From the NCBI GenBank assembly GCA_035455245.1, contig DATIFN010000022.1:1-27908 (forward strand): DNA of 27,908 nt. Reading direction: 5' to 3'. The notes below the pieces were generated by a model. It saw only the letters and a program-made list of their open reading frames with translations. It did no database searches and had not been told where the DNA came from. Below, one piece after another: positions 8,462 through 15,418 of the stretch. The first letter of the stretch is position 1; every line of letters starts with the position of its first letter. A program made the translations under genes and the position numbers. Origin of the DNA: UBA8516 sp035455245 (GTDB lineage Archaea; Thermoproteota; Nitrososphaeria; Nitrososphaerales; Nitrosopumilaceae).

Positions 8462-9505
8462 ATGAGCAAAATGTATTCCGATCCATATTTTGACAAAATC
8501 TGCTCTGGCTCAATTGAGAAATTGGCAAGATTATGGGGACCAATAAATTATCAGTACGTATCATTGGATAATGACTCTTATAAAACAAAAAGGGATCTTC
8601 TTTGCACAGTAAACTTTGGTTCATATGGTAAAAATGAATTTCAGAACAAGGAACAAAATCATGATGAACGATTTTGGGATACCAAAATTGTAAGAGAGAG
8701 ATTGAAAGAAGCCTCATACGAAGATCTTATTCCAGCTGCATATTATTCGCTGGCAATAACGAAGACTCACTATTTTCTGCTTTATGCATTCTACCATGCT
8801 GATGATCTTACTCATCCTAATGATTTAGAGGGTTGTTTAATAATACTGCAAAAGAATTTGGATAAAAAACCAAAGATATTTGGGATGGTCACAATTGCTC
8901 ATAACGAATTTGTGCCATATGTTATGGAGGGGAAAAAAATTCCCAGACATCATCCCCCTTGGCAAAAAAAGTTTGAAATTAAATTTGAAGAAGAGGAAGA
9001 CGCTGATAGCGTATTGATAGAACAATCAAAAGGGAAGCATGCCCTCTACTCCTTGGGAAGAAATGTTGGCAAATTTGAATACCTTGGAATTAGATGGCAT
9101 GAAATTATAGGCCGACCACAAAACGTTATTGTGTATTATCCAGGTGAAAAATCAAATATTCATACAAAAAAAAGGTTGTATCAGGGAAAGGATACACCAC
9201 ACAATCCCACATTTTATTATGAATTGATAGATATCTTAGATGAGAAAGATGGGTTGTATACCAAATACAAAGATTCCAAAAAGAAAGAAAACATGACATT
9301 CACAAGTGAAGGTGCATTTCATACAGCCCCTGATGCAATAGGTCAGGCAAAGGGCCCTTGGTTATGGAAACCAAACAAAAAGTGGTTTGAAGAAGAAATA
9401 AAAGGTCACATATGGGAGGATCCTGCAAAACTTGTTGCAGAAATGTTTGAGGTAGAATCTAGTTTTAGCACCACCTATTACAAGAAAATGGACGAAAAAA
9501 TCTGA
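8462..9505 (+). CDS. Unknown 347-residue cytosolic protein
   Basis: No family is firmly recognised. There is no signal peptide or membrane segment. The middle part, with YYSLAITKTHYFLLYAFYHA, then NDLEGCLIIL and a His in TIAHNEF about 25 residues later, faintly recalls the Vps62-like pattern of an aromatic stretch followed by (H)E-N-D-x-E-G and a later conserved His. The C-terminal third is rich in Trp and Lys (GPWLWKPNKKWF). The gene follows the cyclase-like gene by 178 bases with its own TATA box. A functional link to the cyclase is possible but unproven. Confidence 0.55.
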   Translation: MSKMYSDPYFDKICSGSIEKLARLWGPINYQYVSLDNDSYKTKRDLLCTVNFGSYGKNEFQNKEQNHDERFWDTKIVRERLKEASYEDLIPAAYYSLAITKTHYFLLYAFYHADDLTHPNDLEGCLIILQKNLDKKPKIFGMVTIAHNEFVPYVMEGKKIPRHHPPWQKKFEIKFEEEEDADSVLIEQSKGKHALYSLGRNVGKFEYLGIRWHEIIGRPQNVIVYYPGEKSNIHTKKRLYQGKDTPHNPTFYYELIDILDEKDGLYTKYKDSKKKENMTFTSEGAFHTAPDAIGQAKGPWLWKPNKKWFEEEIKGHIWEDPAKLVAEMFEVESSFSTTYYKKMDEKI

Positions 9506-9616
9506 TTTATTTTCGAACTGGATCCAAATTATTCCATGATGGCAGTTAGGTCTTTGCAGACTAGGGTAATTTGATCATAACCACATACCAATATTCTAAA
9601 AATCATTATATCTATA

Positions 9617-9802
9617 ATGGACAAATTCAAAATCGGAGACAGGATCAAAATAATTCACAACGGCAAAAAGGAAGACAAGGTCTGTACTATTTTAGATATA
9701 TTGGAAGACTATGGTGGTTATTCTTACTGGCTAAAAAGTGACAAAGGCAGTCTTGTGCTAGAGATTGAAACTCCAGAAACTGTATTTGAGAAAGTCAATT
9801 AA
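9617..9802 (+). CDS. Small 61-residue SH3-like protein
   Basis: The 61-residue protein (MDKFKIGDRIKIIHNGKK ..., later YSYWLKSDKGSL) has the alternating hydrophobic pattern and an early KIGDRI turn typical of small SH3/KOW-like beta barrels. No catalytic motif, signal or membrane segment is seen. It is flanked by unrelated genes on the same strand; a weak AT-rich box lies ~22-26 bases upstream of the ATG. Function unknown. Confidence 0.5.
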   Translation: MDKFKIGDRIKIIHNGKKEDKVCTILDILEDYGGYSYWLKSDKGSLVLEIETPETVFEKVN

Positions 9803-9827
9803 CAAGTTAGAATTGCAGAGTTGGAAT

Positions 9828-9916
9828 AATGATTGGTTTTTGTTTTTCTTAGAATCCAATTGTCTAAGTTTATCTAAAACGCATTTTCACTAAATTCTAC
9901 GAACAAACCAATCATT
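9828..9916. repeat. Perfect 12-bp inverted repeat spanning the start of the LEA14-like gene
   Basis: AATGATTGGTTT at 9828-9839 is the exact reverse complement of AAACCAATCATT at 9905-9916, with 65 bases between. The right arm lies in the first codons of the LEA14-like protein. In a transcript reading through from upstream, the arms would pair and cover the proposed start. Confidence 0.6.
9868..9876 (+). promoter_or_regulatory. TATA-like box of the LEA14-like gene
   Basis: GTTTATCTA is centred about 26 bases upstream of position 9899. It predicts a transcript beginning almost exactly at the ACG codon where the membrane-anchored LEA14-like protein appears to start. Confidence 0.35.
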
Positions 9917-10489
9917 TTAGCTATTCTAATCATAATAGGCATAGCAGCAATCATTCTTGGCCTTGTTGCCTATTCTTACACCCAGATTCATGTCAGCCTA
10001 AACGATGTATCGTTTCATAGTATTGATTGGCCCACCTTTACATGGGCCACCATCCTACAGCTGGCACTAAATCTCCAGGCAGGCAACTGGCTTGGTGCAG
10101 CATTTGAGCTAATTGATGGAATCAATCTGAATCTTATTTTTGGATTAAGCAATAAAGGAGTCTTGCCAGTCTACATTCCTGATATCTCATACGATCTCTC
10201 AATGAATGATATACCAATGGGTAAGGGCTATGCAACTATAGATTATACCATTAATCCGGGAGAAACCAAGGAGGTTCCAGTCTTGCAAAATTTCAAAAAA
10301 ACAAGGTTTAGTCCAGCAGTTGAATCTGTCGTAAATTCGGGTGGAATAATCAATCTACATGTGAATGGCACGGCTTTTTTCAAATTATTAGGAATGAACA
10401 TTCCAGTTCCGTTTGAATCTTCAAAGCAAATTTCTATCATAGATGAAATTAAAAACCGTCTAACCAGTGAAATAGGAAAAAAGCAGTAA
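9899..10489 (+). CDS. Membrane-anchored LEA14/WHy-domain protein with a non-standard start
   Basis: The open frame runs from 9878 to the stop at 10489. From ACG at 9899 it gives ~196 residues: a short polar N-terminus (NKP), a hydrophobic membrane anchor (IILAILIIIGIAAIILGLVA) and a LEA14/WHy-type beta domain. In that domain FGLSNKGVLPVYIPDISYDL corresponds to the N-P-N-x-x-P-V-x-v-p core, and NPGETKEVPV to the later strand. No ATG, GTG or TTG occurs in frame before TTG 10163, which would delete the anchor and cut into the domain. The gene therefore uses ACG, has a mutated start, or carries a sequence error. The family is linked to desiccation/stress tolerance; the role here is unknown. A decayed copy of its 3' end lies at 12761-12837. 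Confidence 0.6.
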   Translation, partial: TNKPIILAILIIIGIAAIILGLVAYSYTQIHVSLNDVSFHSIDWPTFTWATILQLALNLQAGNWLGAAFELIDGINLNLIFGLSNKGVLPVYIPDISYDLSMNDIPMGKGYATIDYTINPGETKEVPVLQNFKKTRFSPAVESVVNSGGIINLHVNGTAFFKLLGMNIPVPFESSKQISIIDEIKNRLTSEIGKKQ

Positions 10490-10569
10490 CAATCTATGCA
10501 CCAATTATTTCTGCGTTTACAAAATCTATGATATATAAAGTATTTTTGTGACAAGAAAAATTATTTTGT

Positions 10570-10593
10570 GATCAAGAAATTAATTTTTTGATC
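10570..10593. repeat. 24-bp near-perfect palindrome
   Basis: GATCAAGAAATT is followed directly by AATTTTTTGATC, matching its reverse complement at 11 of 12 positions. A partial copy of the left half (TTTTGTGACAAGAAAAATT) lies just upstream. The element sits between the LEA14-like and Gly/Ser-rich genes and could be a regulator site or transcript-end structure. Confidence 0.55.
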
Positions 10594-10642
10594 CATCCAA
10601 TTTCTCTGAAAAATTTTTAGTTATAAATTACAAAAATAAATT

Positions 10643-10670
10643 TCCCAAAAGTGGGACAATAATTATAAAA
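10643..10670 (+). promoter_or_regulatory. Operator-like inverted repeat plus TATA box of the Gly/Ser-rich gene
   Basis: TCCCA-AAAG-TGGGA (10643-10656) is a perfect short inverted repeat. Seven bases later comes TTATAAAA (10663-10670). The box is centred ~27 bases from the second in-frame ATG at 10694 and ~21 from the first at 10688. The repeat overlaps the region where TFB and a regulator would bind. Confidence 0.5.
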
Positions 10671-10687
10671 ATTATTATGAGCTACAA

Positions 10688-10945
10688 ATGTCCATGAATA
10701 AAACAATAGGAATTGCTGCATTCATCATGTTTGCAGTAATCATTGGATTGAGTTCACTGGCACCTGCATTCGCTGCTGGAGGCGGAAGTGGAAGCGGAAG
10801 TGGCGGTTCAGAATGTTCTGCAAGTCGTTCCGGATCAGGCTCTGGTGAAGGAAGCGGAAGCAGTTCAGGTGGCGGAGGAGGCGGTTCCGGTGGCAGCGAC
10901 GCAGATTGCGGCGGTTCTGGTGGCGGAAGCGGTGGAATTGCCTAA
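10688..10945 (+). CDS. Exported Gly/Ser-rich low-complexity peptide
   Basis: The 85-residue protein has a classic signal peptide (MNKTIGIAAFIMFAVIIG ... APAFAA). The mature part of ~53 residues is almost only Gly and Ser, with a few Asp/Glu/Arg and two Cys (SECSAS and DADCGG). Such a chain is likely disordered outside the cell, perhaps a surface, matrix or cell-wall component; the two cysteines could cross-link it. The TATA spacing favours translation from ATG 10694 (MNKTI) over 10688. A T-run follows the stop. No family is recognised. Confidence 0.65.
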   Translation: MSMNKTIGIAAFIMFAVIIGLSSLAPAFAAGGGSGSGSGGSECSASRSGSGSGEGSGSSSGGGGGGSGGSDADCGGSGGGSGGIA

Positions 10946-10960
10946 ATAACTGATTGAAAC

Positions 10961-10972
10961 CCTCCTTTTTTT
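10961..10972 (+). terminator. T-rich transcription terminator
   Basis: CCTCC followed by seven T lies 16 bases after the stop of the Gly/Ser-rich gene, the usual form of an archaeal intrinsic stop signal. Confidence 0.45.
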
Positions 10973-11162
10973 GAATTAATTATAATGGAAATTATAGAAG
11001 ATTTATCGGCAATCTCTAAAAGGTAATTCAACTCATTCAAGTCTGAACCATTTAGAAATTTATTTTCAAATTAGAACTATCGATCAGACCTTTGAAGTAG
11101 TAGAATAGATTAGTAACTGATATAAATCATAAATTTTTTTTCTGAAAATAATCGTAAAAAAA

Positions 11163-11200
11163 TGACGCAATCTGACGCGATCAGATTCTAAAAATATATC
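11163..11200 (+). promoter_or_regulatory. Operator-like repeats and TATA box of the secreted propeller-like gene
   Basis: Two 10-bp units, TGACGCAATC and TGACGCGATC, lie head to tail (11163-11182). Overlapping them is a perfect inverted repeat, AATCTGA-CGCGA-TCAGATT (11169-11187). The TATA-like AAAATATATC (11191-11200) follows four bases later and points to a transcript start near 11222, just before ATG 11227. Confidence 0.55.
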
Positions 11201-11226
11201 TGCCATTTCCAAAAATGGAAATAACA

Positions 11227-12660
11227 ATGACAACAACTAATCTAAAAATTCTAACCTCAGCAACATTTCTAGCGCTAGTGGGAATGATCCTGCCTGCATG
11301 GGCAGATGGGTTTCTCTATGTGGGTTCCGATACGGAGGAATTTGGAGCACAGCCACTGCCTGATAAGATAGGAAAGTATCAAACAAACGGTGCAACAATT
11401 GTTGGCGGAGCAAATATTCCATTAGGTACAGATGATTTTGCTAACGGCATGACAATCGTTGGCGGTAATCTCCTTACTGGAACGGTTACTATCTCAGATC
11501 TTACATTTAGAGATCTAAATACGGTTCCAACAGGGGCTCCAATAAATGCAGATACTCCGGATGCATCATTTAACGAGGATTTGGCTTATGACGGGACTTC
11601 GATCTGGCGTGCCTACTTTGGAGACTGTGTTAACGGATTGATAACAGAACTAGACCCCAATAATCTATCCGGACCAGCTTTGAATGTCTATACTCAGGCA
11701 TTTGGTGTCGTTGGAATGACCTCAATTAATGGCCAACTTTGGACAACCGATTGGTGCAGTCAAACAGTTGGAACATTTGATCCTTCTACAAATACATACA
11801 CTCCTGTATTCAATACATCTGCATTTGGAAATTCAGGTTGTTTGGCATGGGATAACGATTCCCAAGTACTCTGGGTAGGAACACAAAACGGATGGGTGGT
11901 ACCATATGATATGACAGGTGTTCAACAGGGTCCTGCTTTCCAGCCATTTGGTGATACAGATGACACAATCGATGGTTGTACAATCACACAACCAGTAGAG
12001 GCTGAAAAGACATGGACATTTACTGATTACAACTGGGATCCAGTCTGTACGCAGTTTGATTCAATTACAGGAGGATGTATTGCAACACGGCCTGCAAATA
12101 TCAACGACCCAGCTGATAATGTCTTGGCAGACCCATTGCCACAGGATGGAGATGACAACTATCTTCTTAATGCAGTCGTACACAAGGAGAAATTCCAAAA
12201 CACAAACCCAGGTGCATTTTATGCACTGACTACAGTGGTTATCAATAACGATCTTGACACTCTAACAGTCGTAGAAGATTATTCAGATTGTTACGACAAT
12301 CAAGGATTGATCCAATTCGTATCAAATCCTGAAACACGAAACGTCAAGGTTGCTGTCGCCGCTCCAAATGGAGATGTCACAGAAATTACCGGCGACATTT
12401 ATGATGGCACAGGAGGCTCAATAACATCAATTGATCATCTATCAGCTAGTGTAGAAATCACCGACTCGAGTCACCTCACAGCAGGCAGCACAGTCTATGT
12501 GCTTGTCAAGTTCCAAGATGACCTCAAGGGAGATGCTGTGCCAGGAAATGTGTTTGATGAGAGCTGTGTAAACTCTGAATCAGTTGACACAGAGATAGAC
12601 GGAGTTAGTGCAGGTTCGGTTCTAGCAACTGCAGGATTACGAATCACAACGTCCCCATAG
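11227..12660 (+). CDS. Secreted propeller-like protein of unknown function
   Basis: About 477 residues, counted from ATG 11227. An upstream in-frame ATG at 11215 lies too close to the TATA box for a normal transcript. The signal peptide (LTSATFLALVGMILPAWADG) is followed by ~230 residues with irregular strand-turn repeats (IVGGNLLTGTV, MTSINGQLWTTDW, NDSQVLWVGTQNGW) like a streptogramin-lyase or NHL-type propeller, with several cysteines. The C-terminal half (KTWTFTDYNWDPVC ... VKFQDDLKGDAVPG) is beta-rich, of a kind seen in thaumarchaeal surface proteins. No anchor is seen. Probably an extracellular or S-layer-associated protein; ligand or enzyme role unknown. Confidence 0.7.
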   Translation: MTTTNLKILTSATFLALVGMILPAWADGFLYVGSDTEEFGAQPLPDKIGKYQTNGATIVGGANIPLGTDDFANGMTIVGGNLLTGTVTISDLTFRDLNTVPTGAPINADTPDASFNEDLAYDGTSIWRAYFGDCVNGLITELDPNNLSGPALNVYTQAFGVVGMTSINGQLWTTDWCSQTVGTFDPSTNTYTPVFNTSAFGNSGCLAWDNDSQVLWVGTQNGWVVPYDMTGVQQGPAFQPFGDTDDTIDGCTITQPVEAEKTWTFTDYNWDPVCTQFDSITGGCIATRPANINDPADNVLADPLPQDGDDNYLLNAVVHKEKFQNTNPGAFYALTTVVINNDLDTLTVVEDYSDCYDNQGLIQFVSNPETRNVKVAVAAPNGDVTEITGDIYDGTGGSITSIDHLSASVEITDSSHLTAGSTVYVLVKFQDDLKGDAVPGNVFDESCVNSESVDTEIDGVSAGSVLATAGLRITTSP

Positions 12661-12676
12661 GTTCGCAGCTAGACAA

Positions 12677-12698
12677 AACCCCCTTTTTTCTTTTTTTT
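12677..12698 (+). terminator. T-rich transcription terminator
   Basis: A short C-run followed by TTTTTTC and a T8 run lies ~20 bases after the stop of the secreted protein gene, resembling the signal after the Gly/Ser-rich gene. Confidence 0.5.
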
Positions 12699-12736
12699 GC
12701 CCAACAAATTATAACCTGAGATTTTGTCCGACCTGA

Positions 12737-12837
12737 AAAATTATTTTGGGAAAGGCTTTGGAATCTTCAAAGAAAATTTCTATTCTAAATAAAATTAAAA
12801 TCTGTCTTAGCTGGAAAATTCTAAAAAAGCAGTAACA
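12737..12837 (+). pseudogene. Remnant of a second LEA14-like gene (3' end only)
   Basis: Bases 12761-12837 align without gaps to 10415-10491, the last codons and stop of the LEA14-like gene, at roughly 60 of 77 positions by eye. The frame is still open and ends at the same stop: ESSKKISILNKIKICLS ... KKQ against ESSKQISIIDEIKNRLT ... KKQ. A TGA closes the frame at 12734-12736, and the rest of the gene is absent. This is a relic of a duplicated gene, separated from its intact relative by the Gly/Ser-rich and secreted protein genes. Confidence 0.75.
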
Positions 12838-12855
12838 ACAAAAAATTGCTCTCTC

Positions 12856-13557
12856 CTATTTCTTAAGAATTTCGTCGCTGAATTTGATACTTGCATGGCT
12901 TCCGTCGCAAAGGGGTTTGTTGCTTGATGCGCCACAACGACATAAAGTTACACGGTTACGTTTTTCATAACGTGTTCCGTCATGTGATTCTATTGTAATC
13001 CCACCACGTACCCAAAGAGGACCACTGCATTTCATCGGCGGATCTTCAATCACACCAATTGAAGGCGAAAGTTCATCTTCAATTTCTTTATCTGTATCTT
13101 TTTCATGTAATGTTAGCCTGCCAGATGGACAATGCATTGCTTCGCGTATAACCAATTCACGAATTTTTGGGTCATCTGTTTTTTCAATTAAACTCCATAT
13201 CTTGCCTTCCGGATCGCAAAAGCGAGCAAAAGCACAGAGGTTTTCTTGATCACCTAGCCTGAGTGTAGGTCCGTCCATTTGTTGTGCTTGTTTTTCATAA
13301 GGAACTTTGGATGCAGTTTCTTTTCCATCAAAATGTATACGGGCATGGGTGCCGTCACAAAACGGTTTGTTTGCGGAAGAACCACAACGACATAGATAAT
13401 ACTCTGATTTTGTTTCAAATGTCTTACCCTTTTTCCAATCCCATGAAAAACCGTCTTCGTTATTTGTGATTATTTCAACTGTAAGAGGAACATCTCCAAG
13501 AATGTGGTAGCTGCCATTGTCGTTTATTACAATCTTTTTTTCTGCGGAATGGCTCAT
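12856..13557 (-). CDS. Double CDGSH iron-sulfur protein with a central ferredoxin-like domain
   Basis: The 233-residue protein contains two mitoNEET-type sites. The first is C56-x-C58 ... C67DGTH71 (CRCGSSANKPFCDGTH); the second is C206-x-C208 ... C217DGSH221 (CRCGASSNKPLCDGSH). Each should bind a 2Fe-2S cluster through three Cys and one His. Between them residues ~105-180 hold C108, C114, C143 (CAFARFC, HCPSGRL) and C177, like the divergent ferredoxin-type domain often fused to CDGSH proteins. Probably a cytosolic electron carrier or cluster/redox sensor. ATG start; the TATA box at 13581-13590 is centred ~28 bases upstream, so it has its own promoter. Confidence 0.9.
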   Translation of the reverse strand: MSHSAEKKIVINDNGSYHILGDVPLTVEIITNNEDGFSWDWKKGKTFETKSEYYLCRCGSSANKPFCDGTHARIHFDGKETASKVPYEKQAQQMDGPTLRLGDQENLCAFARFCDPEGKIWSLIEKTDDPKIRELVIREAMHCPSGRLTLHEKDTDKEIEDELSPSIGVIEDPPMKCSGPLWVRGGITIESHDGTRYEKRNRVTLCRCGASSNKPLCDGSHASIKFSDEILKK

Positions 13558-13580
13558 AATGAAATATTATGGTAAACAAA

Positions 13581-13590
13581 CTATAATAAT
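13581..13590 (-). promoter_or_regulatory. TATA box of the CDGSH gene
   Basis: On the minus strand ATTATTATAG is centred ~28 bases before the ATG at 13557, predicting a leaderless or nearly leaderless mRNA. Confidence 0.4.
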
Positions 13591-13715
13591 TATCTGTATT
13601 AGATTTTGATTTTGTACTGTCTAAGATCATGATAAAAACTAAAACTTTGATCACAACAAAAGTGAACCTAGAATTGATGAACCTCGGATTATTCTAAGTG
13701 TTCAAAATATTTCCT

Positions 13716-14150
13716 TCACATCAGGCCAATCTGTTTCATCATTCCAACCACGTCATAAAATAATTTCTCCTCTATTATCTCGCCATTCTTCCAGTGTGCA
13801 ACTGTACAAAACTCTATTTGAAATTTCTTGTTTGTAGGGGGAATCATTTTTCCATCAGGACCTTTCATGGGCCCAGTCATCGTTCCACTAAAGTCCGCAA
13901 CAGAACAGGTAAAATCGCCTTGGCCAAAAAAGATCTTGTATGGATTATTCACCAAGTGGTTGTCGGGAAAGGTTTTGAAAAATTCAACACATTCATCTTT
14001 ATGCGCTATACGTCCTCTGGTTGGAGCTAATTGTGCTGGCCAATAGACCGCAGTATCCTCAGAGTGACGCTTGAGAAATGTATCCCAGTCCTGTGCATTC
14101 CAAGCATTGTCCAAGGTTTGCATCAGTTGCATATTTTCTTCAACCCCCAT
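13716..14150 (-). CDS. SnoaL-like / NTF2-fold protein
   Basis: About 144 residues from ATG 14150 (MGVEENMQLMQTLDNAWNAQ), which matches the family's usual N-terminus. An in-frame GTG at 14159 would add three residues and lies ~25 bases from a TATA-like box. The pattern DNAWNAQDWDTFLKRH, FFKTFPDNHLV and a late FCTVAHWKNGEIIEEKLFYD is typical of SnoaL-like polyketide cyclase/ester cyclase relatives, a small cone-shaped alpha+beta fold. Many such proteins bind small hydrophobic molecules; the substrate cannot be told. It lies between the CDGSH and pirin genes, all on the minus strand, which suggests a stress or detoxification role. Confidence 0.8.
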   Translation of the reverse strand: MGVEENMQLMQTLDNAWNAQDWDTFLKRHSEDTAVYWPAQLAPTRGRIAHKDECVEFFKTFPDNHLVNNPYKIFFGQGDFTCSVADFSGTMTGPMKGPDGKMIPPTNKKFQIEFCTVAHWKNGEIIEEKLFYDVVGMMKQIGLM

Positions 14151-14295
14151 TTTGATCACTTGTTATGATCATGATCTTCGATATAACAATTCTTGTAAAT
14201 ATGGTAAATAGTAAATGAGATGAATCAAACTTTCTGTAGATTCAACCAATTAACTTTGTCAGCAATTAGAGATTTTTTGATTTATTATTTTTTTC

Positions 14296-15189
14296 TTAAA
14301 AATCAATCTTGCCCATCTTGCCACTGTTGTAGTCTAGAATTGCTTGTTCAATCTCTTGTTCTGTGTTCATCACAAAAGGCCCATAGCGAACAACTGGTTC
14401 TCCTAGTGGGACACCTGCTATCAATAAAAGGTCCAGTGGTGATGTGGCATCACCATTTACTTTGAAAGTTATTGCATCACCGTCTCTTTCAAAAAGAACT
14501 GCTTGCTCTTTGTGTGCAGGTCTTTGTTGGTTCCCAAAAAGACCTTCACCACTTGTAACATATGCAAAGGCATTGTAATTTTGTGGAACCGATTGCGTTA
14601 CGTTAGCACCTGGCTGCAAAGTGAAATGAAGATACATGATTGGAGTTCTTGTCTGAATTACTGCTTGTTTTCCCATGGATTCTCCAGCAATTACTCTGAC
14701 CTTTGTTTTGCCATCCATGCTTTGAACTACTGGAATTTTGCTTGAAGGTACATCCTGATATCGGGGATTCATCATCTTGTCTTTTTTTGGCAAGTTAACC
14801 CACAGCTGAAATCCGTGCAGTCTGCCGCCTTTTTCTGAAATTTCTTTTGCAGGCATTTCAGAATGGATTACACCAGAACCAGCAGTCATCCACTGGACAT
14901 CTCCAGTTTTTATATTTCCCGAGTGGCCTTGCGAGTCCTTGTGTTCAAATGCCCCATCTATCATGTATGTGACTGTCTCAAAACCACGATGAGGATGGTC
15001 AGGGGCACCCTTTGCTTCACCTGCGGACATTACCATTGGTCCCATTTCATCCAACAAAAGAAACGGATCAAACTCCCGCAACCCATGATTTGGAAAAGGT
15101 CTGTGGACAAGAAATCCTTCTCCCTCAAATGTAGTTTTGGCATCAACCACTTGCGACACTGACCGTGTCTTTGTGTTTATTTTAACCAT
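14296..15189 (-). CDS. Pirin family protein (bicupin)
   Basis: The 297-residue length is normal for pirins. The iron ligands are all present in the N-terminal cupin: H65 and H67 (DHPHRGFETVTY), H109 and E111 (SGVIHSEMP). Bacterial pirins of this kind act as iron-dependent quercetin dioxygenases or redox-sensing regulators; which applies here is unknown. The start is ATG, with AGGTGGT about 12 bases upstream inside the end of the preceding gene. It follows that gene by one base, so it is translated as part of the thioredoxin-htrA-CxxC-pirin unit. The C-terminal cupin carries no obvious metal set, as usual. Confidence 0.92.
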   Translation of the reverse strand: MVKINTKTRSVSQVVDAKTTFEGEGFLVHRPFPNHGLREFDPFLLLDEMGPMVMSAGEAKGAPDHPHRGFETVTYMIDGAFEHKDSQGHSGNIKTGDVQWMTAGSGVIHSEMPAKEISEKGGRLHGFQLWVNLPKKDKMMNPRYQDVPSSKIPVVQSMDGKTKVRVIAGESMGKQAVIQTRTPIMYLHFTLQPGANVTQSVPQNYNAFAYVTSGEGLFGNQQRPAHKEQAVLFERDGDAITFKVNGDATSPLDLLLIAGVPLGEPVVRYGPFVMNTEQEIEQAILDYNSGKMGKIDF

Positions 15190-15190
15190 A

Positions 15191-15400
15191 TTACTGAAAC
15201 CACCTAAATTCTTCGCGGAGCTTCTGAGCTGGCAAATCTTTTACTATGGCCTGGACTAGCTCGCTATGATTATAAGTAATGTGGCGCAGGAATTTTGCAG
15301 ATTCCTCCTCTCTTGTTTGGATTTGGACCAATTGATTGTCTAGCACCTTGATTATGTTTTTACATTCTTCACATGGTTCAAACTCTAGATACAGTTTCAT
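15191..15400 (-). CDS. Small CxxC protein of the htrA-pirin unit
   Basis: This 69-residue protein is not recognised. It begins MKLYLEFEPCEECKNIIK, with a CxxC pair (C10, C13) near the N-terminus as in a redox or metal site, followed by mostly helical sequence. It starts with ATG 18 bases after htrA, preceded by a GGTGGT purine box, and stops one base before pirin. The tight packing makes it a real gene and ties it to the same stress unit. Confidence 0.65.
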   Translation of the reverse strand: MKLYLEFEPCEECKNIIKVLDNQLVQIQTREEESAKFLRHITYNHSELVQAIVKDLPAQKLREEFRWFQ

Positions 15401-15418
15401 TGTTATGTTACCACCACT

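Noticed and set aside
14165..14188. GATCATGATC palindrome upstream of the SnoaL-like gene as an operator
   Set aside because: Ten bases of GATC-type self-complementarity are common by chance, and no second site or spacing supports a function.
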